64,000 bases of DNA, taken from contig NZ_CP109427.1 of assembly GCF_036250695.1 (NCBI RefSeq), positions 2,790,001 through 2,854,000 on the forward strand, written 5' to 3'. Both the position numbers and the translations under genes were made by a program. Positions 16,484-25,247 of this stretch are shown piece by piece. Below the pieces are notes generated by a model. That model searched no databases. It was not told the DNA's origin and saw only the letters and a program-made list of their open reading frames with translations. Position 1 is the stretch's first letter, and every line of letters starts with the position of its first letter. This stretch comes from Streptomyces sp. NBC_01497. GTDB lineage: Bacteria; Actinomycetota; Actinomycetes; Streptomycetales; Streptomycetaceae.

Positions 16484-17899
16484 TCAGCTCTTGTCGGGCT
16501 TGGCGAGAAGCCATCCCTGGTCGTCGGTGTCGGTGCAGTGGAAGAGCGTCAGCGCGCCGCCCTCCGCGCGGTCGGACCCGTCCGACGCGTTGCCGTAGAC
16601 GTCCAGGCACAGATTGTTGCTGGCGTAGTTGTGGATCCAGTAGAGGCCGCCGCTGTTCGGCCGCTTCTCCAGCCACCAGAGCTGGTTGTCGTTCATCGTC
16701 TGGGTGCAGGCGCTGTCCTGCGGCTTCGCACTGAGCGGTGCGGCGCCCGTCCCCGACAGGTCCATGCAGAAGCCGGTCGACTTGTCGCGGAGCTGGTAGA
16801 GGTCCCGGCCGTCGGGCCCCTTGCCCTTGGCCACCGTGTCGAAATCCCACACCTGGTTGGCCTTGGTATCGGTGTTGCAGGTGTACTGGCCGTAGGTGCT
16901 GCCCGCCGATCCCGTCGCGAAGGCGGGGCCCGCGCACTTCTCGGTCGTGCCGTTCCTGAGCATGACGTCTTTGAAGGGGTGCGGCGCGGGGGACTTCTTG
17001 GCTCCCCCGCCGCCACCCGCGCCCGCACTCGTCGACGGCTGCGGCGGCGGGGTGTTCTGGGCGGTCTCGGTCTGCGACGGCTGGGGCGCCGGGGCCTGGG
17101 ACGGAGGCGGCGGCGTCAGGGACGTGACGGGCGTGTCATTGCGCTCCGTGGCCTGGCTGGCCACCGCGGGCTTGTAGGCGATCCAGATCATCACGAAGGC
17201 CACGGCGAGCGCGATCAGCATCGAGAGCAGCACCCCGAGCCAGCGGGGCAGCAGCCCGGGCTGGACGTACGTGCCCTGCACCGGCAGCGGCTCCGCGCCG
17301 GAACGCTGCACGGAGAGCGTGTACGGGCGGGACTGCTTCTGCCCCGCCCAGATGATCTGCCGCGGCTTCAGCGTGCTCTTGATGAACGCGGCCCGGCCCG
17401 GCGCGATCTGGACGTTGGCGGGGTGGATGTCGTACGCGAGCTGGTCGCCGTTGTCGCTGCCGCCCACGGAGGCGGTGAGTTTGACGTTGCCGAGGTTGTC
17501 GACGGCGAGCCGGGGGCGCCCGCGGAAGCGGCCCTTCACCGTCTGGGGCACGAGTTCGGCCCGTACCTCGGTGAACGGGGTGACGGTCACGTTGCCCTCG
17601 GAGACCGTGGTGGCCTCCGGGTACTCCGACGGGATGATCTGCACGCCGTACGGGTGCGGTCCCGCCGCGGCGTCCGGGGTGCGGGGCGGGGCGAAGGCCA
17701 GCTCCACGGTCCCGGTCGTCCCCGGGTACAGCCGGATGGACTGCGGCTCGACGGTCGTCCACGGGGAGAGGTCACCGACGGGTACGAACCGGTACTCGTC
17801 GACGACGTCACCGGTGTTGCGCACCCGCAGCCGCACGCGGGTCGAACCGCCCGGGTCCACGGTCGTCGAAGGGGGTTCCAGGGAGGTCCAGGGACTCAT
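16484..17899 (-). CDS. Bitopic membrane protein: Ig-like N-domains, TM, ricin-B lectin
   Basis: 471 residues, no signal peptide. The N-terminal 210 residues are beta-rich with two related 'PGGSTRVRLRVRNTG' and 'YPGTTGTVELAFAPP' segments like NEW3/CARDB Ig-type repeats. One transmembrane helix lies at about 217-240 (WLGVLLSMLIALAVAFVMIW), followed by a Pro/Gln/Thr-rich linker. A ricin-type beta-trefoil (about 305-471) carries three QxW motifs: QVW, QLW and QGW. Expected topology is Ig-like domains in the cytoplasm and lectin outside. It lies convergent to the CIS ATPase and divergent from the sheath operon, so it is probably a CIS partner. It might anchor the particle to membrane and wall. Effector roles remain possible. 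Confidence 0.75.
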   Translation of the reverse strand: MSPWTSLEPPSTTVDPGGSTRVRLRVRNTGDVVDEYRFVPVGDLSPWTTVEPQSIRLYPGTTGTVELAFAPPRTPDAAAGPHPYGVQIIPSEYPEATTVSEGNVTVTPFTEVRAELVPQTVKGRFRGRPRLAVDNLGNVKLTASVGGSDNGDQLAYDIHPANVQIAPGRAAFIKSTLKPRQIIWAGQKQSRPYTLSVQRSGAEPLPVQGTYVQPGLLPRWLGVLLSMLIALAVAFVMIWIAYKPAVASQATERNDTPVTSLTPPPPSQAPAPQPSQTETAQNTPPPQPSTSAGAGGGGGAKKSPAPHPFKDVMLRNGTTEKCAGPAFATGSAGSTYGQYTCNTDTKANQVWDFDTVAKGKGPDGRDLYQLRDKSTGFCMDLSGTGAAPLSAKPQDSACTQTMNDNQLWWLEKRPNSGGLYWIHNYASNNLCLDVYGNASDGSDRAEGGALTLFHCTDTDDQGWLLAKPDKS

Positions 17900-18456
17900 G
17901 TGCCGACGCTACGGTGAGCGCCACCGCGGTGTCGCAGGCCACGGGGCAGGATGGGGCGGCCGAAAGAGCAGCAGCGCTGTCCTTCCGGGCGCCTCGCGCA
18001 CCGGCCTGCCCGGGATGCCGCCGGGACCGGGCCCGGGGCTGTCCCCGTGCCCTGCTCGTCCCGCTCCTCCTCGCGCCCGGGCCGCATTTCGTCAGCGGGT
18101 ACGAGCCCTACCCTGTCGCGGCGTCGGACATGCGCGCCCACGGCTCGATCCTGCCCTGCCACGGGGACATGGACCGATCGGGCACTTCCAGGGGCCCGCA
18201 GGGCATCGACGGCGGGCGTCCGGTCCTCGGGCGGGGCCGCTCGGGCCGCCCGGCGGCTCCCGAACCCGGGGCGTCGTCACGGGTATCGCGGCGGGCGCGG
18301 CCCGTCGCCCGGCGCCGCGACGCCCCCGGGGCACGGCGGCGTCCCGTTGGGGCATCGGCCATGCCCCCTAAGCGGCACTGAAGGCCCTTACGGCGATCTA
18401 CGCGCGGCGCCAGTGTTGTAGCTGTTGACCAGTCATACCCCCGAGGAGAGCAGAGT
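17900..18456. other. Divergent promoter region upstream of CIS structural operon
   Basis: 557 bases with no supported gene. The sheath-proximal 50 bases are AT-richer and contain TTGTAGCTGTTGACC. The sheath start is preceded by the strong site GAGGAGAG (18441-18448). No clear operator palindrome is visible. Confidence 0.55.
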
Positions 18457-20052
18457 ATGCCGTCCTACCTGTCGCCGGGTGTCTACGTCGAGGAAGTCGC
18501 CAGCGGCTCCCGCCCGATCGAAGGTGTCGGCACCTCCGTGGCGGCGTTCGTGGGCCTCGCACCCACCGGTCCGCTCAACAAGCCGACCCTGGTGACCAAC
18601 TGGTCCCAGTACGTCGCCGCCTTCGGGGAGTTCACCGACGGCTACTACCTGGCCCATTCCGTCTACGGCTTCTTCAACAACGGCGGCTCGGCCGCGTATG
18701 TCGTGCGGGTCGGCGGCGCGGCCGAAGGGGACGGCCCGAACGCCGGCGCCCCCGCCGCGGTGCCGGGCTCCGCGGCCCCGGCCGCGCTGAACCCGGGCGC
18801 CCCCGCCGCGCTGGGCACGTTCACGGTCCGCGCCCTCGCGGCCGGCAGCGGTGGCGGCGCGCTCAGCGTCGAGGTGAGTGACGCGGAGGGCGAAGGGCCC
18901 GCCGAACGGTTCCGGCTGGTCGTCAAGGACGGCGAGAAGCCCGTCGAGACCTTCGACGTGAGCGCCAAGAAGAGCGGCCGCAACTACGTCGTCACGCAGG
19001 TCAAGGAACGCTCCACGCTGATCAGCGTGCAGGAAGCGGTGCCCGCCGCGCAGCTCGCCCGTCCGGACAACCAGACGGTGGCGCTCGCCCGCCCCACCCA
19101 GGCCCCCGCCGCTCTCCCCGTCGAGAGCGTGAACGCCGGCCACCCCGGCCCGGCCGAGTACCTCGGCGACTCCTCCGACCGCACCGGTTTCGGCGGCCTG
19201 GAAGCGGTCGACGAGATCGCGATGGTCGCCGTCCCCGACCTGATGGCCGCCTACCAGCGCGGCGCGATCGACCTGGAGGCGGTCAAGGCCGTCCAGCTCG
19301 GACTGATCGCGCACTGCGAACTGATGGGCGACCGGGTCGCCGTGATCGACCCGCCGCCCGGGCTCAACGCCCGTGACGTCCGGGTCTGGCGCCAGGACAC
19401 CGCGGGTTACGACTCGAAGTACGCGGCCGTCTACTACCCGTGGATCAAGGTCTTCGACCCGGCCACCGGGCAGGCCCGCATGGTCCCGCCGAGCGGCCAC
19501 GTCTCCGGTATCTGGGCGCGCAACGACTTCGAGCGCGGGGTGCACAAGGCGCCCGCCAACGAGGTCGTGCGCGGCGTCGTCGACCTGGAGAACCAGATCA
19601 CCCGCGGCGAGCAGGACCTGCTCAACCCCATCGGCGTGAACTGCATCCGCGCCTTCCCCGGCCGCGGTATCCGCGTCTGGGGAGCCCGCACCCTCTCCTC
19701 CGACCCGGCCTGGCGCTACATCAACATCCGCCGGTACTTCAACTACCTGGAGGAGTCGATCCTGATCGGCACCCAGTGGGTGGTGTTCGAGCCGAACGAC
19801 GAGGCGCTGTGGGCCCGTATCCGGCGCAACGTATCGGCGTTCCTGGTCAACGAGTGGCGCAACGGCGCCCTGTTCGGCTCGCGTCCCGAGGATGCCTTCT
19901 ACGTCAAGTGCGACGCGGAGAGCAACCCGCCGGAGTCGGTCGACCTCGGCCGGGTCATCTGCGAGATCGGTATCGCGCCCGTCAAGCCCGCCGAGTTCGT
20001 GATCTTCCGGCTGGCCCAGTTCTCCAGTGGCAGCGGCGAGTTGGAGGAGTAG
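18457..20052 (+). CDS. CIS contractile sheath protein (Pvc2/phage tail sheath family)
   Basis: 531 residues, opening PSYLSPGVYVEEVASGSRPIEGVGTS, the standard sheath start. The conserved C-terminal half includes YAAVYYPWIKV, RGVHKAPANE, INPIG-like LLNPIGVNCIRAFPG, WGARTL, and YINIRRYFNYLEESI, which in sheath proteins form the core and handshake elements. The C-terminal GRVICEIGIAPVKPAEFVIFRLAQ is the tail strand that locks subunits. An extra domain (about 90-215), reached through an Ala/Pro/Gly linker (about 88-125), is inserted between the N-terminal part and the core, as in larger CIS sheaths. It is the first gene of the structural operon. Confidence 0.95.
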   Translation: MPSYLSPGVYVEEVASGSRPIEGVGTSVAAFVGLAPTGPLNKPTLVTNWSQYVAAFGEFTDGYYLAHSVYGFFNNGGSAAYVVRVGGAAEGDGPNAGAPAAVPGSAAPAALNPGAPAALGTFTVRALAAGSGGGALSVEVSDAEGEGPAERFRLVVKDGEKPVETFDVSAKKSGRNYVVTQVKERSTLISVQEAVPAAQLARPDNQTVALARPTQAPAALPVESVNAGHPGPAEYLGDSSDRTGFGGLEAVDEIAMVAVPDLMAAYQRGAIDLEAVKAVQLGLIAHCELMGDRVAVIDPPPGLNARDVRVWRQDTAGYDSKYAAVYYPWIKVFDPATGQARMVPPSGHVSGIWARNDFERGVHKAPANEVVRGVVDLENQITRGEQDLLNPIGVNCIRAFPGRGIRVWGARTLSSDPAWRYINIRRYFNYLEESILIGTQWVVFEPNDEALWARIRRNVSAFLVNEWRNGALFGSRPEDAFYVKCDAESNPPESVDLGRVICEIGIAPVKPAEFVIFRLAQFSSGSGELEE

Positions 20053-20134
20053 CGGCGCGCCGGCCCACGCCGGGCCACCCCGTCCCCACCTTCCCCAGGT
20101 ACGTCGTCAGTAGTAGAAGGACAGACAGCGGCTC

Positions 20135-20578
20135 ATGAGTCTTCAGCCCGGTGATTCCCTCACCTCACACAATTTCGGCCTCCAGATCGACGGCGTCATG
20201 GTCGAGTACCTCCAGGAGGTCAGCGGCCTGAGCCTCGAACAGGACGTCATCGAGTACCAGCAGGTCTCCGCCCAGGGCGTGCCCGTGACGAAGAAGCTGC
20301 CGGGCGTGAAGAAGGCCGGCACGTGCACCGTCGTGCGCGGCATGACCCAGTCCGCGGCGTTCAACCAGTGGATCAACGAGTCGATCGCCGGCCAGATGGC
20401 GACGGCCCGCAAGAACGCCACGATCATGCACATGGACTACACGAACGCCCCGGTCAAGCGCTACAACATGCGCAACGCCTGGTGCAGCAAGGTCGAGGCC
20501 AGCACGGTCAAGGCCGGTGAGGCGTCGGCGCTCACCGAGACCGTCACCATCACCTTCGAAGAACTGGTCATCGAGTAA
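20135..20578 (+). CDS. CIS inner tube protein (gp19/Pvc1 family)
   Basis: 147 residues, the usual size for T4 gp19-like tube proteins. The segments DSLTSHNFGLQIDGVMVEYLQEVSGLS, and VTIKFEELV-like VTITFEELVIE at the end, form the conserved beta-barrel frame. The middle KRYNMRNAWCSKVEASTVKAGEASALTET is typical. It polymerises into the tube surrounded by the sheath. The sheath-to-tube spacer is 82 bases; the stop overlaps the next ATG by one base. Confidence 0.95.
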   Translation: MSLQPGDSLTSHNFGLQIDGVMVEYLQEVSGLSLEQDVIEYQQVSAQGVPVTKKLPGVKKAGTCTVVRGMTQSAAFNQWINESIAGQMATARKNATIMHMDYTNAPVKRYNMRNAWCSKVEASTVKAGEASALTETVTITFEELVIE

Positions 20579-21069
20579 TGCGCCGTACGGCTGCCCGCTC
20601 CTCGGCGGCGCCCGCACCCGCGGGCGCCGAGCCCGAGGAGTCCGAGCCCACTCCCCCGGCGAGCGCCCCGGTCGCCGAGCAGGTGCCCGAACGGCAGTCG
20701 CTGCGAACGGAGTTCGACTTCGAACTGCCGCGCGGATACGTCGACGACGCGGGCACGGTGCACCGCACGGGCACCATGCGCCTGGCCACCGCGCGGGACG
20801 AACTGGTCCCGCTGCGCGACCTGCGCGTGCAGGAGAACCCGGCCTACCTGTCGGTCGTGCTGCTCGGCCGGGTCATCACCCGGCTGGGCACGCTCGGGCA
20901 GGTGCACGACGGGGTCGTGGAGAACATGTTCGCCTCCGACCTCGCCTTCCTGCAGGACTTCTACCGGCAGGTCAACGCCGAAGGACACACCAGGGCCGGG
21001 GTGACCTGCCCGCACTGCGAGCAGCCCTTCGAGGTGGAGCTCGGCGGGAGCCGCCTGGGGGAATCGTGA
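20578..21069 (+). CDS. Putative tail assembly protein with zinc-knuckle C-terminus
   Basis: 163 residues. A disordered Pro/Ala/Glu N-terminus (1-40) precedes LRTEFDFELPRGYVDDAGTVHRTGTMRLATARDELVPL, a beta-rich segment. A helical part follows: VVLLGRVITRLG and VVENMFASDLAFLQDFYRQVN. The end is TCPHCEQPFEVEL, with a CxxC motif that could bind zinc or iron together with nearby histidines. Position directly after the tube gene matches that of small tail-assembly or chaperone proteins in phages and eCIS loci. The start overlaps the tube stop by one base and the stop overlaps the next GTG by four. Confidence 0.65.
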   Translation: MRRTAARSSAAPAPAGAEPEESEPTPPASAPVAEQVPERQSLRTEFDFELPRGYVDDAGTVHRTGTMRLATARDELVPLRDLRVQENPAYLSVVLLGRVITRLGTLGQVHDGVVENMFASDLAFLQDFYRQVNAEGHTRAGVTCPHCEQPFEVELGGSRLGES

Positions 21070-21224
21070 CGTACGCGACCGACCGTGTCCACGAAGAGAT
21101 CGCGTACATCGCTTACCACTTCCACTGGAGCCTGGAGGACATCCTGGACCTCGAACACCGCGACCGGCGGCGTTACGCCCAGGAGATCGCCTCTCTCGTC
21201 AGCCGCGCGGCGACGGAGGGGTGA
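21066..21224 (+). CDS. DUF6760-like small protein of CIS operon
   Basis: 52 residues from GTG at 21066, overlapping the previous stop by four bases. Sequence: VHEEIAYIAYHFHWSLEDIL, DLEHRDRRRYAQEI, ASLVSRA. It is a compact helical protein in which the W-S-x-E-D/E-I-L-x-L-x-H-x-x-R-R-x-Y pattern is the same as that of short proteins downstream of tail-assembly genes in phages and eCIS loci. With the preceding gene it resembles the paired tail-assembly chaperones that bind the tape measure. Length and position support this; function is inferred. Confidence 0.65.
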   Translation: MTYATDRVHEEIAYIAYHFHWSLEDILDLEHRDRRRYAQEIASLVSRAATEG

Positions 21225-24200
21225 TGGGGTTCCTCGACAGGCTGCGCGGACGGCCGGACGCGGGCCGCGGCGGACCGGACGGTGCGCCGCCTCCCGCGGC
21301 GGAGGCACCCGCGGACCGTCCGCAGCCCGCGCACCCCACGGGCCCGGGAGCGGCGGGCTGGTCGAGCCTGCCGCCGCTGCGAAGTTCCCTCACCCGGGGA
21401 ACCGGAGCCGTCACCGACGCCGGGTTCGGCGTGTCGCTCACCACCTGGCAGAACCCCTCCTTCGTCGGGGCCCTCTCGCACGCCGTCCTCGACGGTGCTC
21501 CCGGCGGCCTGGTCAAGGGCCCGCTCCCGGTCCTGGCGGCCTCGTCGCCCGGGCCGGAACTCGGCATGCCCTCGCTGACCCTGCCGGTCGCGGGAGCAGC
21601 CGCCGTCCCGGAACCCGGCCCCGCTGCCGCGCCGTTGGCCCGCGCGGTCCCGGACACCGCCCCTCAGGGAGCCCCGCCGCTCGCGGGCCGGACCGCGGGG
21701 CCCCGGGTCTCGCCGGTGCCCCCGCGTGCCGCCCGGCCCGTCACCCTGACGACGTCGCCCCCGGTGCAGCGACGCGCCCTGCCGACGGTGACGGCGTCCA
21801 CGCGTGCCGGCGGCTCGTCACGTGCGTCCTCCCCGCCCGCCCCGATGGCCGCACGCTCCGAGCCGGGGCAGGCCGTGAACACGGACCCGACGCCGGACGC
21901 CCCGTCGGTCTCCGCCGCATCCGCGCCCGCACCCTCCGCGCCGCCGCGCCAGGACATGTCCCCGCCGCCGCCCACCGCGCCGACCGCGATCCAGCGGCGC
22001 CCCGCCGTCGGACCCGTACGGCCCGGACTCGGCACACCGGCGGGCGGACCGGCTTCGGCAGGACCGGCATCGGCAGGACCGACAACTGCCGGACCGGTAT
22101 CTGCCGGGCAGCCGTCGAGCGGACAGGCGAAGACCGGTCAGGCACCGAGCGGATCGCCGTCGGCCCCTTCGGGCTCGCGCGGTTCGACGGCGAGCGGATC
22201 ACCGTCGGCCCCTTCGGCGTCGGCCGGTTCGGCATCGGGCGGGCAAGCCGCAGGCGGCCCGGGCGCGCGTCGAGCGCGCCCGCTGCTCGGCGCCCCGCTG
22301 TCCGCTCCGCCCCCGGCCACGGGGCCCGCCAGGCCCCAGGGGCCCGGGACCTCGGCCGGGCGCCGCGCCACGTCGCACCCGGCGTCTCCCGGCTCCGACC
22401 CCGCCCGTGGCGCGGCCGGGCAGGCGTCCCCGCCCTCCCCCACTTCCCTCGCTCCCCCGCGTTCCACCGCCGCGCTGGCCGGCGACGGCCCCGCGGCCGC
22501 CCCGGCCCCGGTCCAGCGTGCGCCGATGCGGCCGGAGCCGTCGCCGCGCCCCGTGACCCCGGGCAACCGCGCCCCCTCGGCCTCGGCGCTCCCTTCCTCG
22601 GGACGCCCCCTGTCAGAACCGGCGCGGGACGGCGCGGCGTCCGGCACCGCGAGATCCCTGCCGACAGCGCCCCTCACCCCCGCGGCACCGCGAGCGGAGG
22701 CGGCTACCGACCCGCGCTCGACCGGCGTCCTGCCCCCGGCGACGACTTCCGGCGGGGCCGCGCGGCCGGCCGCCCCGGCGGCCGGAGACAGCGGCGCCCG
22801 CGCCATGCCGTCCGCGCCGGTGCGGTTCGACGGCAGGGACGATCCGGCCGCCACCGCCGCGCACACGGCACCCGCGTCGCGTACGACCGTGCTGCCCGTG
22901 GCAGCCGTCGTGCCCGTACAGCGCGTCCGGGCGTCCGCCGGGACCGGGCCCGCCGGGGCTCCCCGCTCCCCCGCGATGCCCGTCGTCCCCGTGCGGCGCG
23001 CCGCCGCGTCATCCGGGCGGCCCACAGCTCCCGGTACGGCATCCCCCGTACGCGCCCCGGCCGGCAACGGACCTGCCCCGGCGGCCGGTTCACGGCTCCC
23101 GGCCTCGGTGCCCGGCACACCGGAGGGCGCCACCGCGGCAGGTACCGAGGACGCCACCGCCACGAGGGAACGGCGTCCTGACTCCGGTGGCGCGTCCAAC
23201 CACCGCTCTCTCGCTCTGACTTCGGCCCGTCCGTTGGTGTCCGCCCTGCCGCCGGTGCCGGCGCCCGCCCCCGGCACCACTGCCCTGCAGCGGCGCCCCG
23301 CGACCACGGCGGTACCGTTGCGCCGCCCCGCGGCCCCTGTCCTCGCGGCGCCTTCCGGCGTCGGCGGTCCGCCACGCCCTGCCGCGCCAGGCCGCCCGGG
23401 CGCCGGCGGCCCCGCCCCTGCGGCGCGCGGGGGAGCGGGGGCCGGGACGGCCGCTCCCGTCCCGGCGGCAGCCGCCGTCCGGCCCACCGCGATCCCGGCC
23501 GGCACCATCCCGCCCAACGCCGGCCCGCCCAACGCCGTCCGGCCCACCGGCCCGACGGGAGCCGGGACAGCGTCGGCGCCCGCACCCGGGGGCCGCTCGG
23601 GCTCTGCCGGCCCGACGGTGCAGCGCCGTGCGGCGCCGCGATCCGGCTCCGCCCCCACCGTGAGCGGACCCGCGCTGCCGCGAACCACCGCTCCCGTATC
23701 TCCTGCCGGGCCGGTGGGCCGTGGCGGACCGCCCCGGCCGGTCGCCCTCGGGCTCCCCGGCGGTCCCGCCGCCCCGCCGCCGCGCGGTGGCCGGCCCGCC
23801 GCGAGCGGTCAGGGCGGCGCGGCGGGCATCGTGCAGCGTCTCGCGGCGTCCCCGGCTTCCGGGCTCGCACCGGCCCCGGCCGGGCCCAGGCCGCTCGGGC
23901 CCGCCGCCTCTGCGGCGTCGGCCACGGCACTCACGCCTCCACGCCCACCGGCCGGCGCCTCGCACACGCCCGTTCCGTACACCCCCGTTCCGTCCACCCG
24001 GGTCGGGACGACGTCCCGTCCGGCGCTGCCCCTGTCCCCGCCCGTCTCCCCCGCTCCCGGGTTGCCGGGCCGGACCGTCACCGCCGCACCCGCACCCGCC
24101 GGGGGTTCCGTACCCGGTGGGCGCGTGGCGCTGCCCGTACAGCGCGCGGCGGCCGGTCCCGGGTCCTTCGGCCTGCCGTCCGGCCGTCCCGGGCCCACCG

Positions 24201-24727
24201 CCCGGACCGTCCCGGCCGGGGCTTCCCCGGGGCCGACGGGTTCGCCCGTACGCCTCCCGGCGTACGCCCCCGCGCCGGCGATGCCGGTGCAGCGGAGCAC
24301 GGCGCCCGCCTCCGCTCCGGCGCGCGGACCGGCGCTCGCCAAGGTCCTCGCGGCTCCCGGCCCGTCCGCCGGGCCGGGGCCCCGGCCCGCCCGCCCGGCG
24401 GCCGTCGCACCCGTCCCGCAGATCCAGCGGCGCGCCGCCGCGCCGGTCCGCGCCCCGGCGCCGAGCACGGCCGGCAGGTCCCCCGGGACCTCCCGCTCCA
24501 CCGCGGAGTTCAGCGCCAACGGACTGACGGAACGTCAACTGGATGAACTCGCTTCGCGGTTGAGCAGCCGAATGGCGCGACTTCTGGGGTTCGAGGCGAA
24601 GAAACTCTCAGAGCGCCAACTCGACGAACTCGTCCACCGGTTGTTCGGCCCGCTGACCCGGCTGCTGAGAACCGAGTTGCGCCTCGACCGGGAGCGCGTC
24701 GGGAAGCTGCGTGACGCGCGCCGCTGA
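21224..24727 (+). CDS. Large Pro/Ala-rich protein with [VIL]QR repeats, CIS tape-measure or loader candidate
   Basis: 1,167 residues from ATG at 21224 (GGAGGGG just upstream; GTG at 21221 also possible). Only the two ends look folded. The N-terminus MGFLDRLRGR plus about 75-105 (WQNPSFVGALSHAVLDGAPGGL) is the first. The last 65 residues are a helical repeat, QLDELASRLSSRMARLLG then QLDELVHRLFGPLTRLL. The rest is Pro/Ala/Gly/Ser/Thr. Ten [V/I/L]QR motifs punctuate it at about 181, 256, 430, 565, 688, 799, 870, 972, 1022 and 1067, with VRR/LRR variants near 590 and 697. Position between assembly proteins and the baseplate genes is that of a tape measure. It might instead thread cargo. Unlike phage tape measures it is not helical. 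Confidence 0.6.
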   Translation: MGFLDRLRGRPDAGRGGPDGAPPPAAEAPADRPQPAHPTGPGAAGWSSLPPLRSSLTRGTGAVTDAGFGVSLTTWQNPSFVGALSHAVLDGAPGGLVKGPLPVLAASSPGPELGMPSLTLPVAGAAAVPEPGPAAAPLARAVPDTAPQGAPPLAGRTAGPRVSPVPPRAARPVTLTTSPPVQRRALPTVTASTRAGGSSRASSPPAPMAARSEPGQAVNTDPTPDAPSVSAASAPAPSAPPRQDMSPPPPTAPTAIQRRPAVGPVRPGLGTPAGGPASAGPASAGPTTAGPVSAGQPSSGQAKTGQAPSGSPSAPSGSRGSTASGSPSAPSASAGSASGGQAAGGPGARRARPLLGAPLSAPPPATGPARPQGPGTSAGRRATSHPASPGSDPARGAAGQASPPSPTSLAPPRSTAALAGDGPAAAPAPVQRAPMRPEPSPRPVTPGNRAPSASALPSSGRPLSEPARDGAASGTARSLPTAPLTPAAPRAEAATDPRSTGVLPPATTSGGAARPAAPAAGDSGARAMPSAPVRFDGRDDPAATAAHTAPASRTTVLPVAAVVPVQRVRASAGTGPAGAPRSPAMPVVPVRRAAASSGRPTAPGTASPVRAPAGNGPAPAAGSRLPASVPGTPEGATAAGTEDATATRERRPDSGGASNHRSLALTSARPLVSALPPVPAPAPGTTALQRRPATTAVPLRRPAAPVLAAPSGVGGPPRPAAPGRPGAGGPAPAARGGAGAGTAAPVPAAAAVRPTAIPAGTIPPNAGPPNAVRPTGPTGAGTASAPAPGGRSGSAGPTVQRRAAPRSGSAPTVSGPALPRTTAPVSPAGPVGRGGPPRPVALGLPGGPAAPPPRGGRPAASGQGGAAGIVQRLAASPASGLAPAPAGPRPLGPAASAASATALTPPRPPAGASHTPVPYTPVPSTRVGTTSRPALPLSPPVSPAPGLPGRTVTAAPAPAGGSVPGGRVALPVQRAAAGPGSFGLPSGRPGPTARTVPAGASPGPTGSPVRLPAYAPAPAMPVQRSTAPASAPARGPALAKVLAAPGPSAGPGPRPARPAAVAPVPQIQRRAAAPVRAPAPSTAGRSPGTSRSTAEFSANGLTERQLDELASRLSSRMARLLGFEAKKLSERQLDELVHRLFGPLTRLLRTELRLDRERVGKLRDARR

Positions 24728-24807
24728 CCGACACCGGGCCCGGAGCCGGTGATCCGGGAGCCCGCCTCCCCGGGGAAGTCACAGACTGCAGACGAAAGGC
24801 CGATCCA

Positions 24808-25245
24808 ATGCCCAGCGATCTCGACCCGGGATCCTCGATCTTCTTCACCCTGACCATCGACGGCGAGGACCTGGGGTACTTCAACGGCTGCGAGGGCCTG
24901 GCTTCCGAGGTCGAGATGGAGCACTACCAGGAGGGCGGCAACAACGGGTTCGTCTGGCAGCTGCCCACCCGCGTCACGTTCTCCACGATCCGGCTGACCC
25001 GTCCCCTGACGGCCGGCACGGCGAACGTGGCCGCCTGGATCTCCTCCGTCACCACCGGGGTCTCCCGGCCCACCGCCGAGATCGCGGCGCTGCGTGCCGA
25101 CGGCTCGGTCGTCGTCCGCTGGGGCCTGATGGACGTGGTCCCCGTGCGCTGGCAGGGCCCGACGCTCGATCCGGCCAACCCGTCGGTCGCCACGGAGGTC
25201 CTGGAGATCGCGCACCACGGATTCACGGACGTAGGGGGGGAGTAG
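24808..25245 (+). CDS. Tube-initiator protein (gp19-like, Pvc5-type)
   Basis: 145 residues, a second gp19-family member but clearly distinct from the tube protein: SSIFFTLTIDGEDLGYFNGCEGLASEVEMEHYQEGGNNGFVWQLP and VTFSTIRLTRPLTAG. In PVC and Afp the second and third tube-like proteins form the ring joining tube to spike and baseplate. The conserved end is VLEIAHHGFTDV. A gap of two bases separates it from the LysM gene. Confidence 0.88.
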   Translation: MPSDLDPGSSIFFTLTIDGEDLGYFNGCEGLASEVEMEHYQEGGNNGFVWQLPTRVTFSTIRLTRPLTAGTANVAAWISSVTTGVSRPTAEIAALRADGSVVVRWGLMDVVPVRWQGPTLDPANPSVATEVLEIAHHGFTDVGGE

Positions 25246-25247
25246 CG

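Noticed and set aside
21224..24727. Extensin-like or cell-wall protein annotation for the large disordered protein
   Set aside because: Composition alone would suggest it, but it lacks a signal peptide and is embedded in the CIS operon between assembly and baseplate genes.
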